Shown here piece after piece: positions 43,337-51,600 of a DNA stretch of 64,000 bases. The stretch lies in contig CBDCEM010000003.1 of the NCBI GenBank assembly GCA_965215825.1, positions 1,054,001 to 1,118,000 on the forward strand. Direction: 5' to 3'. A model generated the notes under the pieces. That model had not been told where the DNA came from. It ran no database searches and worked only from the letters and a program-made list of their open reading frames with translations. Position 1 is the first letter of the stretch; the number at the start of each line of letters is the position of its first letter. The position numbers and the translations under genes are program-made. Origin of the DNA: JAWPMT01 sp965215825. Its GTDB lineage: Bacteria; Bacteroidota; Bacteroidia; Cytophagales; Cyclobacteriaceae.

Positions 43337-45085
43337 TTAGTGAATCTCCAGATTCATGGGCATTCTGGCCTGGATTCCTTGAAGATCCTGCAATACTTTA
43401 ATATCCTCCATATAAGGTTCTAGCATACCATAATCGGGTTGGAAAATTCTAGTACTGACATCAGATCCCAGTTTTTCGATCAGTTCTTCAAAATAAGGTT
43501 TTTGAATCGGGAAGTAACGTACGCTGTAGTCATCTGAAACTCCGGCTGCTTCTGCCGCGATTTCGATAGCATCACTAAAACTCCCTAATACATCGACAAG
43601 ACCGAACTCCAATGCTTGTGCTCCCGTCCAGACCCTGCCACCGCCGAGTTCATTAATCCGCTCTTTGGTCAGTCCTCTTCCCGCAGCGGCTTTAGTAATA
43701 AAAGTATCGTATCCACGGTTTACTCCTTTTTGAATGATCGCCCTTTCCTGAGGAGATAATGAACGTGTTACGGTAATCAAATCAGAATACTCACCTGTAC
43801 TGACAACATCATGAGTTATGCCAAGTTTGTTTTCGAGGAACTGTCCAAAATTGAAGAGCATGCTGAAGATACCGATCGATCCGGTGATGGTATTGGGTTG
43901 TGCCACAATGGTGTCACAAGGCATAGAAATGTAATATCCACCAGAGGCAGCGTATGTACCCATGGAAGCGATGACAGGTTTTTCGGCTTTTGCTAATTCA
44001 ATTTCGTGCCAGATCAAGTCAGAGGCCGTAATGCTACCACCGGGTGAATTGACACGCAATACGATGGCTTTTACTGATTTATTATCACGTGCTTTTCGAA
44101 TCTCCCGTGCAATCTTGTCACCAATGATACTGGTATTGGGATCGCCTGCCATCACAATAGCTCCTTCTGCCATGATTACAGCTACTTTATTGCTGGAGTA
44201 GTCACTGCTTATGGTCTTATGGTATTTTTTGTATGAAATGAAATCAATGTCATCGATTTCATCCAACCCCAACTCATCTACAATCAAATTCAGGAGTTCG
44301 TCTTTGTAAGCTACTTTTTGAACCAGTCCAAATTCCTCTGCTTCTTCAGGCACCTGAACTAACATCTGGTCCTGAATTTCTTTGATTCGATCGAATGACA
44401 AACCTCTCGATTCGGCCACACCATTTAGGTAGTGATCGTTTACATTGTTGAGAAGTTCAGACAACTGATATTCATTTTCCTTACTCAGGTCTTTGCGGAT
44501 ATAAGGCTCGATGGCACTTTTGAATTGACCTACCCTGAAGATCTCTGGCTCAATGTCCAGTTTTTCGAACATGCCTTTGTAAAAGGTGACATTCGCGCTT
44601 AAACCATTGAATTCCAGGCTTCCCTGAGAGTTGAGAAATAACTGATCGGCTACGGAGGCCATATAATAATCTCCTTCAGTCATGAATTCTCCATAGGCCA
44701 TGATGAATTTTCCGGAGCTTTTGAAGTCGACCAGCGCATCTCTGATTTCTTGCAATGAAGCAAATCCACCGGATAGATAGAAAGGCTCCAGATAAATGCC
44801 TTTTATCTTTGAATCTTCTTTAGCGTTTTCAATGGATTGAAGGATTTCAAGAAGGCCATGGCTGGATACTGTATTTCCAGGAAGAAAATCTTCAAAAGGA
44901 TCCTCGTAGGCCCTTTCCATCAAAACACCACTCAACTTCAAGGCCAATACCGATTGATTCTTTACCACTGGCACTGGATCCTGAGAAGCCGCTCCAATAA
45001 CCGCAAACAAAATGAAGATTCCAATGAAAGTGAACGCACATAACCCCACGAAAGTGGCCAATAAACTGCGAAAGAATGAAAGCAT
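43337..45085 (-). CDS. sppA: Signal peptide peptidase SppA, 67K type
   Basis: This 582-residue membrane-anchored serine protease degrades cleaved signal peptides. An N-terminal helix (about 5-30) is followed by two tandem SppA domains. The Lys general base lies in VGQFKSAIEPYIR and the Ser nucleophile in YAASGGYYISMP, as in E. coli SppA. It heads an operon with the small membrane protein, bioB, a thioesterase and an aminotransferase, and is divergent from folK. Confidence 0.93.
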   Translation of the reverse strand: MLSFFRSLLATFVGLCAFTFIGIFILFAVIGAASQDPVPVVKNQSVLALKLSGVLMERAYEDPFEDFLPGNTVSSHGLLEILQSIENAKEDSKIKGIYLEPFYLSGGFASLQEIRDALVDFKSSGKFIMAYGEFMTEGDYYMASVADQLFLNSQGSLEFNGLSANVTFYKGMFEKLDIEPEIFRVGQFKSAIEPYIRKDLSKENEYQLSELLNNVNDHYLNGVAESRGLSFDRIKEIQDQMLVQVPEEAEEFGLVQKVAYKDELLNLIVDELGLDEIDDIDFISYKKYHKTISSDYSSNKVAVIMAEGAIVMAGDPNTSIIGDKIAREIRKARDNKSVKAIVLRVNSPGGSITASDLIWHEIELAKAEKPVIASMGTYAASGGYYISMPCDTIVAQPNTITGSIGIFSMLFNFGQFLENKLGITHDVVSTGEYSDLITVTRSLSPQERAIIQKGVNRGYDTFITKAAAGRGLTKERINELGGGRVWTGAQALEFGLVDVLGSFSDAIEIAAEAAGVSDDYSVRYFPIQKPYFEELIEKLGSDVSTRIFQPDYGMLEPYMEDIKVLQDLQGIQARMPMNLEIH

Positions 45086-45139
45086 ATATTCTTACTATTT
45101 CAAAAAAGAAGCACGATTACTTCTATCCGTAAATTTCGG

Positions 45140-45147
45140 CAAAACTA
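45140..45147 (-). promoter_or_regulatory. Bacteroidota -7 promoter box for sppA
   Basis: Read on the minus strand, TAGTTTTG matches TAnnTTTG exactly. It predicts a transcript start near 45133 and a leader of about 48 bp before the sppA ATG at 45085. It lies in the 207-bp divergent spacer shared with folK. Confidence 0.35.
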
Positions 45148-45292
45148 ATGACGACATCTCATTGGCACTTGGCTTTCAATTGTATTTTTACGAACGGGAA
45201 GATGTCTTCACCTCAAAATTGACCTATTCAGACAATGCTACTATGATTTTAAATAATTTTTCATTCTTATCGCGATTTAACGCCATCAAAAA

Positions 45293-45787
45293 ATGACAGG
45301 TATTTTCCTATTATTGGGCACTAACCTTGGTGATCGCCATCAAAATCTCATCAAAGCGAAAGCGCTTTTGCTAGAGGCCGGAATAGACATCATTGCCAAC
45401 TCCTCTATTTATGAAACAGAACCATGGGGGAAGGAGGACCAACCCTGGTTTCTGAATGTGCTGCTTGAGATCCGAACTGGTTTTACTCCCGACGTGCTGT
45501 TACTAAAGTGTCAGGATGTAGAGGAACAGCTTGGCCGTACACGATTTGAGAAATGGGGTGAAAGGATCATCGACATTGATATTTTATACTACTATGACCG
45601 GGTGATTAGTTCACGGCGACTTACATTGCCCCATCCGGAGATACAAAATCGAAAATTCACTTTGCTACCGTTGGTGGAATTAGCCGCCTTTGTAAATCAC
45701 CCGGTTTTGGATCAGAATCACATGTCTTTATTGGCGGCATGTGAAGATCCTTTGGATGTGAAGAAGACTAAACTGACGTTAACTTGA
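45293..45787 (+). CDS. folK: Hydroxymethyldihydropterin pyrophosphokinase
   Basis: This 164-residue enzyme transfers pyrophosphate from ATP to 6-hydroxymethyl-dihydropterin in folate synthesis. LLLGTNLGDRHQNL opens the protein, SSIYETEPWGKEDQPWFLN binds the pterin, and RWGxRIIDIDIL-type residues (GERIIDIDILYY) and LPHPEIQNRKFTLLPLVEL complete the HPPK signature. It overlaps the next gene by one base (TGATG). Confidence 0.95.
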   Translation: MTGIFLLLGTNLGDRHQNLIKAKALLLEAGIDIIANSSIYETEPWGKEDQPWFLNVLLEIRTGFTPDVLLLKCQDVEEQLGRTRFEKWGERIIDIDILYYYDRVISSRRLTLPHPEIQNRKFTLLPLVELAAFVNHPVLDQNHMSLLAACEDPLDVKKTKLTLT

Positions 45788-46536
45788 TGGAAATACAGGA
45801 GATACTTCTGTTGGTAGGTGCAGGACTCTTTGCAGGTGTAATCAATACGCTTGCAGGTGGAGGATCATTGATTACCATGCCTCTTTTGATCTTTATGGGA
45901 TTACCTCCGGTTGAAGCCAATGCGTCCAATCGAGTAGCACTTTTTGTTCAAAATGTTTTTGCCGTACAGGGCTTTCGCAGTAAAGGAGTCTTTTTATTTC
46001 CATACTCTTTGTGGGTGGCCATTTCGGCCACCATAGGTGCGATCTTAGGAGCTAAAATTGCCATTGACATTAGTGGGGATCTGTTTCGAAGAATTTTGGC
46101 AGTTGTCATGGTCATGGTTATGGTGCTTACGGTACTGAAGCCTTATTTGACCAGGAAAATTGATGTAGAGGACTTTGCAAAGGGTAAAGTTGCTCTATCG
46201 GTATTTCTTTTCTTCTTCGTTGGAATATATGGTGGATTTATCCAGGCAGGAGTTGGGTTTTTAGTCATTGCAGTACTCACCAATATTCACGGACTGGGAA
46301 TGGCCAAAACCAACAGTGTCAAAGTATTTGCGATACTGATTTACACGGTATTTGCATTGATTGTCTTTTGGATAGAAGATAAGATCAAATGGGAATATGG
46401 GCTAATTCTGGCCATTGGTAACGCTACCGGTGGTTGGTTGGCGAGTCGCTGGTCTGTAGGGAAAGATGATAAGTGGATAAGGATGTTTCTTATCATTACC
46501 GTTGTAGCTTTGGCCATCAAACTCTGGTTTTTTTAG
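45787..46536 (+). CDS. TauE/SafE-family membrane permease
   Basis: A 249-residue protein with about eight membrane helices and the TauE/SafE motifs AGVINTLAGGGSLITMPLL at the N-terminus and GGFIQAGVGFLVIAVLT at the start of the second half. The family exports sulfite, sulfoacetate or related small organic anions. Start at the ATG at 45787, which overlaps the folK stop; an upstream TTG is less likely. The substrate is not readable. Confidence 0.85.
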   Translation: MEIQEILLLVGAGLFAGVINTLAGGGSLITMPLLIFMGLPPVEANASNRVALFVQNVFAVQGFRSKGVFLFPYSLWVAISATIGAILGAKIAIDISGDLFRRILAVVMVMVMVLTVLKPYLTRKIDVEDFAKGKVALSVFLFFFVGIYGGFIQAGVGFLVIAVLTNIHGLGMAKTNSVKVFAILIYTVFALIVFWIEDKIKWEYGLILAIGNATGGWLASRWSVGKDDKWIRMFLIITVVALAIKLWFF

Positions 46537-46552
46537 CCTAAAACATTACGTT

Positions 46553-47620
46553 ATGACTATAGAAGAATCCCGAGCACTTTTTCCCATCCTTGAAGACTAC
46601 ACTTATTTCAATACAGCCAGGTTTTGTGCCCTTCCCAGCACTGTGACTGATCTCCAGCGCCGGTATTTAAACAGTTTGTCACAGCATGGTTCCTGGAAGT
46701 TTGGCGAATGGTCCGAGAAATATGAACGGACGAGGCAGCTGGCTGGAGATATGATGGGAAGTACTACGGATCAGATTTTTTTCATCCCTAATGTTTCGAC
46801 AGGTATCAATCTGGCTAGTCTTTATTTGTCGAAAGATCGGGAGGTAGTTCTACTGGAAAAGGATTTTCCATCTGTGGTGTTACCCTGGCAATCGCATGGA
46901 TTTGAAATTGAAAGTTGTGATTATCACGACGAGCGTTTCTATGAAAACCTGGAAGCGCTCCTTTCCAAAGGCAATAAAATACTCCCCGTGAGCTGGGTAC
47001 AATCAGCTGATGGTTTTGAAGTTGATCTGGAGCGGATCTATGCCTGGTGCAAAAAATACGACGCCACGCTGGTATTGGATGGAACACAGGGATTTGGAGC
47101 GATACCGTTTCAGGTGGATCCGGACGTTTCGATGGTATTCGTCAGTAGTGCTTTCAAATGGCTGATTGCTGGATATGGAGTGGCTGTGGGTTACGTATCC
47201 GAAGACTTGCTTCCTAGTTTCAAAGCCTTCCAAGGTTGGAACAGCATTGATTTCGGTACTGGACACGCCAAAACAGGTGCCGCTTCTTTGGAAGTAGGAA
47301 ACGCTTTGTTTCTCAATGTCCTGGCGCTTTATGAAGGGCTTTCACTAATCCATTCATTAGGTGTAGAGGAGATATATAATAAAAACCTTAGGTACCGACA
47401 GGCATTAATTGGAGCACTTCAAAATGTAGGTCGAACAATAGACCTGGCTCCCAATACAAGATCCTCCATATTTCGTGTACAGGTGGAAGACGGTAGATAT
47501 GAGCAATTGGCCAAAGCAGGTGTCCAGACCTCCAAACAATCAGGAAAGCTGAGATTATCTCCACACTTTTACAATAATCGGGAGGACATGGAGCGGTTGC
47601 TTTCGTCTTTGAGTTCATAA
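46553..47620 (+). CDS. Class V aminotransferase-fold PLP enzyme
   Basis: A 355-residue fold-type I PLP protein related to cysteine desulfurases and kynureninases. YFNTARFCALPSTV opens the protein, TLVLDGTQGFGAIPF contains the PLP-ring Asp, and FVSSAFKWLIAGYGVAVGYV contains the Schiff-base Lys. The active-site Cys loop of cysteine desulfurases is not visible, so sulfur mobilisation is unlikely. It lies between the permease and flippase genes with short spacers; its substrate is unknown. Confidence 0.83.
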   Translation: MTIEESRALFPILEDYTYFNTARFCALPSTVTDLQRRYLNSLSQHGSWKFGEWSEKYERTRQLAGDMMGSTTDQIFFIPNVSTGINLASLYLSKDREVVLLEKDFPSVVLPWQSHGFEIESCDYHDERFYENLEALLSKGNKILPVSWVQSADGFEVDLERIYAWCKKYDATLVLDGTQGFGAIPFQVDPDVSMVFVSSAFKWLIAGYGVAVGYVSEDLLPSFKAFQGWNSIDFGTGHAKTGAASLEVGNALFLNVLALYEGLSLIHSLGVEEIYNKNLRYRQALIGALQNVGRTIDLAPNTRSSIFRVQVEDGRYEQLAKAGVQTSKQSGKLRLSPHFYNNREDMERLLSSLSS

Positions 47621-47621
47621 C

Positions 47622-49109
47622 ATGGGAGTTGTCATTAGACAGGCATTCTGGGTTTCATTTCTCACCTATCTGGGAGTGGCCTTAGGATATATCAATACCT
47701 TCATTCTGTTTCCCACCTTCCTGAGTGTGGATGAGATTGGTCTCATTCGGTTAATTCAGACGAATGGGATGTTTCTTGTACCCATCGCTACCTTGGGTAT
47801 GCCTCGAACTCTTGTCAAGTATCATCCTCAGTTTGGTGAAAATAAAGACCTCAAGAGCACCTATTACCTGTTTCAAACTGGGTTGGTCATGTTGGGTAAT
47901 TTGTTGTTGCTTGCGCTTCTTTTAGCATTAGGGCCGTACATCGAAGCGGCATTTGTAGAGAAATCTGAGGCTTATCTATCGTATATCTACGTCTCGTTTT
48001 TTATCCTGATATCACAAAGTCTGTATGAGTACTTCGCCGCCTTCTACAGGTCGCATTATAACATCACTATTCCAAACTATTTCAGGGAAGTACATCTGCG
48101 ATTGGTGATTGTAATCCTGATCTTGCTATACGGTATGGGATACATTGATTTTGAATGGCTTATCAATGGCATTTCCATCAATTACCTGACTACCACGCTA
48201 TTTGTGGCTGTATTAGGCTATATCAAATACCCTTTCCGGCTGACCTTTAAGGTTAATTTACTGACCAAAGACTGGCTGTCAGAAACCCGCAACTTCGGAG
48301 CATATGTGTTGTTGATGGGAATCGGTACTTCGCTTATTTTGAACTTGGGTTCAATTTTGACCTCCACTTATTTGGGACTCGAAGCCAATGGCATTTTTGT
48401 GACTTGTTTGTACCTGGCTACAATTATCGAAATGCCAAAGAGGGCTACTTCACAAATTACTTCCCCCATTTACGCTAAACTATTTAGCCAGGAGGACATG
48501 AAGGGTGTAAAAGACATGTATGTAAGGTCGTCCCTGAATTTGTCCTTGCTGAGCTTTTTGATCTTTATTGGTATTATAACTAACCTGGAAGACCTCTTTT
48601 TGCTGATCCCTAAGGGGGAAGTTTTTCAGCAGGGGTTTCATGTCGTACTATGGATTGGGATAGCAAAAGTATTTCTTATGATAGGAGGGACTGCCGGTGA
48701 GGTATTGGTGTTTTCGGGGTATAGAAATTACAACCTACATATCCTCTGGATAGGGGGGGTGTTAATGGTTATTCTAAATGTGACCCTAATACCGACCGTG
48801 GGCATCACTGGTGCGGCTGTGGCCATGGTTTTGGTGGTCTTTCTAAGTGTGGTTTCCCGATACCTCATCATTTTGAAGACGATGCAGCTATCTCCCTGGT
48901 CGATAAATCATTTGAAAGCTCTGGTCATTGGGATCACGACCTTTTGTTTGTTTTATTGGCTTCCTATGCCGTTTGATGCGTTCTGGCGCATTGTGATTCG
49001 CTCATTAGTAACTACTTTGATTTTTGGTTCAGCGGTCTTAGCATTCAAAGTTTCGGCCGAAGCGGAGATGGTAATTAAAAATATTATGAAGAAAGTGAGG
49101 CTAAATTGA
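47622..49109 (+). CDS. Polysaccharide flippase (MATE/Wzx-like)
   Basis: A 495-residue protein with about 14 membrane helices, opening with a VIRQAFWVSFLTYLGVALGY motif typical of Wzx-like oligosaccharide flippases. Such proteins move lipid-linked sugar units across the inner membrane for capsule or O-antigen assembly. It starts one base after the stop of the PLP enzyme before it. Glycosyltransferases at 39.4 and 50.3 kb may serve the same polymer, but no polymerase is present here. Confidence 0.82.
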   Translation: MGVVIRQAFWVSFLTYLGVALGYINTFILFPTFLSVDEIGLIRLIQTNGMFLVPIATLGMPRTLVKYHPQFGENKDLKSTYYLFQTGLVMLGNLLLLALLLALGPYIEAAFVEKSEAYLSYIYVSFFILISQSLYEYFAAFYRSHYNITIPNYFREVHLRLVIVILILLYGMGYIDFEWLINGISINYLTTTLFVAVLGYIKYPFRLTFKVNLLTKDWLSETRNFGAYVLLMGIGTSLILNLGSILTSTYLGLEANGIFVTCLYLATIIEMPKRATSQITSPIYAKLFSQEDMKGVKDMYVRSSLNLSLLSFLIFIGIITNLEDLFLLIPKGEVFQQGFHVVLWIGIAKVFLMIGGTAGEVLVFSGYRNYNLHILWIGGVLMVILNVTLIPTVGITGAAVAMVLVVFLSVVSRYLIILKTMQLSPWSINHLKALVIGITTFCLFYWLPMPFDAFWRIVIRSLVTTLIFGSAVLAFKVSAEAEMVIKNIMKKVRLN

Positions 49110-49113
49110 TCAC

Positions 49114-49734
49114 ATGAGAGTTTTTGTATTATGTACAGGGCGAAACGGATCTCTGTCACTCTATCATGCATGTCAGCATATGACGAATTATACGTGCAGT
49201 CATGAGTCCGAAAAAAGCGCTCTGGGAGAAAAACGTTTTGCCTTTCCGGAGAACCACATTGAAGTAGATAATCGGTTGAGTTGGTTTACCGGAACGCTGG
49301 AGAAGAAATTTGGAGATGAAGCGGTCTATGTGCACCTTAAACGTGATAAAGCAAAAACTGCTCGGAGTTTTACAAAGAGATTTGGCTTCGTTGGAAGCAT
49401 TTTAACGGCATTTACTGAAGGGATTAAACAGCGAAGAGTAGAGGAACTATCTCAACAAGAACGCTATCAAATAGCTGTCGATTACATTGACACAGTTACC
49501 GATAATGTTGAATTCTTTCTTCAGAACAAGACACGAAAGATGGAATTTCATCTTGAACATTACCAGGAAGGTTTTAAGCAGTTTTGGGAGTTGATTGGCG
49601 CTCAGGGAGATTATGATCAAGCTTTGTCAGAATTTTCGAAAGTCCATAATTCACACCAGGATCGTAAGTGGTCCACCTTTTCCCATAAAATTAAAATTGT
49701 CCTGCTACGCTTGAAAAACTTGTTTTCAAATTGA
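49114..49734 (+). CDS. Sulfotransferase-like P-loop protein
   Basis: A 206-residue protein opening with VFVLCTGRNGSLSLYHA, which fits the 5'-phosphosulfate-binding loop of PAPS-dependent sulfotransferases, and with VYVHLKRDKAKTARSFTKRF as the 3'-phosphate-binding region. The C-terminal HLEHYQEGFKQFWELIG fits the closing helix of the family. It is 4 bp downstream of the flippase, which suggests sulfation of a surface sugar, but that is inference. The gene ends 2 bp before a convergent methyltransferase gene. Confidence 0.62.
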   Translation: MRVFVLCTGRNGSLSLYHACQHMTNYTCSHESEKSALGEKRFAFPENHIEVDNRLSWFTGTLEKKFGDEAVYVHLKRDKAKTARSFTKRFGFVGSILTAFTEGIKQRRVEELSQQERYQIAVDYIDTVTDNVEFFLQNKTRKMEFHLEHYQEGFKQFWELIGAQGDYDQALSEFSKVHNSHQDRKWSTFSHKIKIVLLRLKNLFSN

Positions 49735-49736
49735 TG

Positions 49737-50282
49737 CTACTTCCTTTCACTGTAGACATAATAATGTCTGGGTGTGATCCATCTCATTAAAGGTCGAAAA
49801 CCAATTTTTCTGGTTGGTGAAGTTTGCTTCTCTTCTTTTTTGACTTCCCATCCGGCTTTACTTAATAACATTTTCATTTGATTTGGCTCAAACTCATGGA
49901 AATGACAGTCGTATGGATCATTATTGTTCCAATAAGTTTTCGCAAACCACATTGGCATTGGAACACTGATGACAAGTTGTTTTCCCGCGATAGCCTGTAG
50001 AAGTGGAAAAGGGGACACCAGATGCTCCAAAATCTCAAAAGCAACGACGACTTCATACGAGGGATCTTTTACCACCTCGTAATCCAGGTCCAGGTCTTGA
50101 CCTATGTCGGTATTTACTATGTCATAACCCTCTTTCACCAGCATTTGAGAGAGAGGATTGTCCGGTCCCAGATTTAAAATTCTCTTTCCTTTCAAATCCA
50201 ATTCCCCCATGAATTCTATGGTCTTATTAAATCGTCGTTTATGGGTTTTATAATAGGTCCCTTTGGGGTCAATTTCAATCAT
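49737..50282 (-). CDS. SAM-dependent methyltransferase
   Basis: A 181-residue class I methyltransferase with the SAM-binding line GKRILNLGPDNPLSQMLV (motif I) and EVVVAFEILEHLVSPFPLL (motif post-I/IV region). It is short for the family and has no extra domain. It overlaps the upstream glycosyltransferase by 8 bp on the same strand, so the two are coupled. The methyl acceptor is unknown; a sugar or lipid in surface polymer synthesis would fit the neighbours. Confidence 0.8.
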   Translation of the reverse strand: MIEIDPKGTYYKTHKRRFNKTIEFMGELDLKGKRILNLGPDNPLSQMLVKEGYDIVNTDIGQDLDLDYEVVKDPSYEVVVAFEILEHLVSPFPLLQAIAGKQLVISVPMPMWFAKTYWNNNDPYDCHFHEFEPNQMKMLLSKAGWEVKKEEKQTSPTRKIGFRPLMRWITPRHYYVYSERK

Positions 50283-51462
50283 GGCAGTAAGCGTTAATGA
50301 TTTGTTGAGAAAGCACTTTCCAGTTCAATTCATTCTTGGTGGCTTCGGAAGCATTTTTGGATAGTTGTGCATACAATGACTTATCACTATACAATTGTAA
50401 AATTTGATCAGCAAGTCCTTTTCCATCTTGTGCTTCATGTACCAACCCACAATTGAATTTACGAACAAGGTTTGCTTGTGATGGGCAATCGCTGACTACA
50501 ATTGGTTTACCGAAAGCCATGTATTGAAAGAGCTTATTAGCGAAGGTAGTATCGTGATGAATGTTCCTGTGGATGGGACATAGACCGATATCTGCAGCCA
50601 GGATATACGATTGAAATAGTTCGAAATTTTGCCATCCCATCAAATCAACGTAAGACTCATAACCTTTTTCAGCTACCAAATGCTTTAAAGTCGGATCGTA
50701 CGTGCTATCTCCGACGATGACAACTTTCAAGTTATCAATTGCTGGTACCAGATAATCCAGCGCACCGATTATTGTGTTTAACCCTCGTCGATAACCTGTG
50801 TCTCCGACATAAAGTAATGTGAAGTTATCCTTGTACCTTGACAAGATGGATGCTTCCTGCCTGTAATCCGTATAAAAGTCTTCTCTTATGGTGTTGGGTA
50901 CCACAAAGAATTTTTCAGGTGCTACAGGTATTTTTTCTACATAATAGTCACGTGCCTCCTCTGTGACTACTACTACTTTGTCGGCCTTTTGAATGAATTT
51001 GATTTCATTTTTTTTCCAGTAGCGAGGACTGATCAGCCATTTCCCCAGACCCGAGTTTACATGATGATAATACTTCATGATTTCCGGACGGTTTTCATGA
51101 AGATCAAGGGTCACAGGAAGGTTATATTTCCGATTGACTGCAAAAACACCCTGGGCTACTTGCATGTCGTGAATATGCAACGCTTCAATCTGATTAGCAT
51201 CAATAAATGATCGAATCGAGGGTGCAAGTGCCCAATGATAAAAAGGTACAGTATAGGCCAGCGCTGAAAATTTGTAGGTTAGTTTACTGGGTCGTACCCT
51301 CCATACATGAATGCCATTGATTTCTTCTTGCTCAGGGGCATCTCCTTTTAAATCGAAGCAAAAAATAAAAACTTTATGTCCTTCTCCAATCAGGGTAACC
51401 GCTTCGTTTTCTACACGCGGGTCAGGTGGAAAAGTAGCATCCAGAATCATTCCGATTCTCAT
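50275..51462 (-). CDS. Glycosyltransferase family 4
   Basis: A 395-residue GT-B protein. The N-terminal half has RIGMILDATFPPDPRVENEA and the donor-binding half ends with TFANKLFQYMAFGKPIVVSD, which carries the Lys/Glu pattern of GT4 enzymes. It is first in a two-gene unit with the methyltransferase. Sugar and acceptor are not readable. No membrane helix is evident. Confidence 0.87.
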   Translation of the reverse strand: MRIGMILDATFPPDPRVENEAVTLIGEGHKVFIFCFDLKGDAPEQEEINGIHVWRVRPSKLTYKFSALAYTVPFYHWALAPSIRSFIDANQIEALHIHDMQVAQGVFAVNRKYNLPVTLDLHENRPEIMKYYHHVNSGLGKWLISPRYWKKNEIKFIQKADKVVVVTEEARDYYVEKIPVAPEKFFVVPNTIREDFYTDYRQEASILSRYKDNFTLLYVGDTGYRRGLNTIIGALDYLVPAIDNLKVVIVGDSTYDPTLKHLVAEKGYESYVDLMGWQNFELFQSYILAADIGLCPIHRNIHHDTTFANKLFQYMAFGKPIVVSDCPSQANLVRKFNCGLVHEAQDGKGLADQILQLYSDKSLYAQLSKNASEATKNELNWKVLSQQIINAYCHD

Positions 51463-51600
51463 ATCAAAATATTTTGCATGCCTGACATAAGTTTTTAGAG
51501 CGTGTAAATAATAATATCACGAAAAATACTGGAAGATTTGACCAGATAAATAACTTCGAGCTGCAAATCTGTGCACGATTTGCTCAAAAAGCGCGCAAGC

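Noticed and set aside
45086..45292. Plus-strand frame (from 45012) upstream of folK
   Set aside because: It overlaps the sppA start and the divergent promoter spacer; the translation shows no domain and no start-site support.
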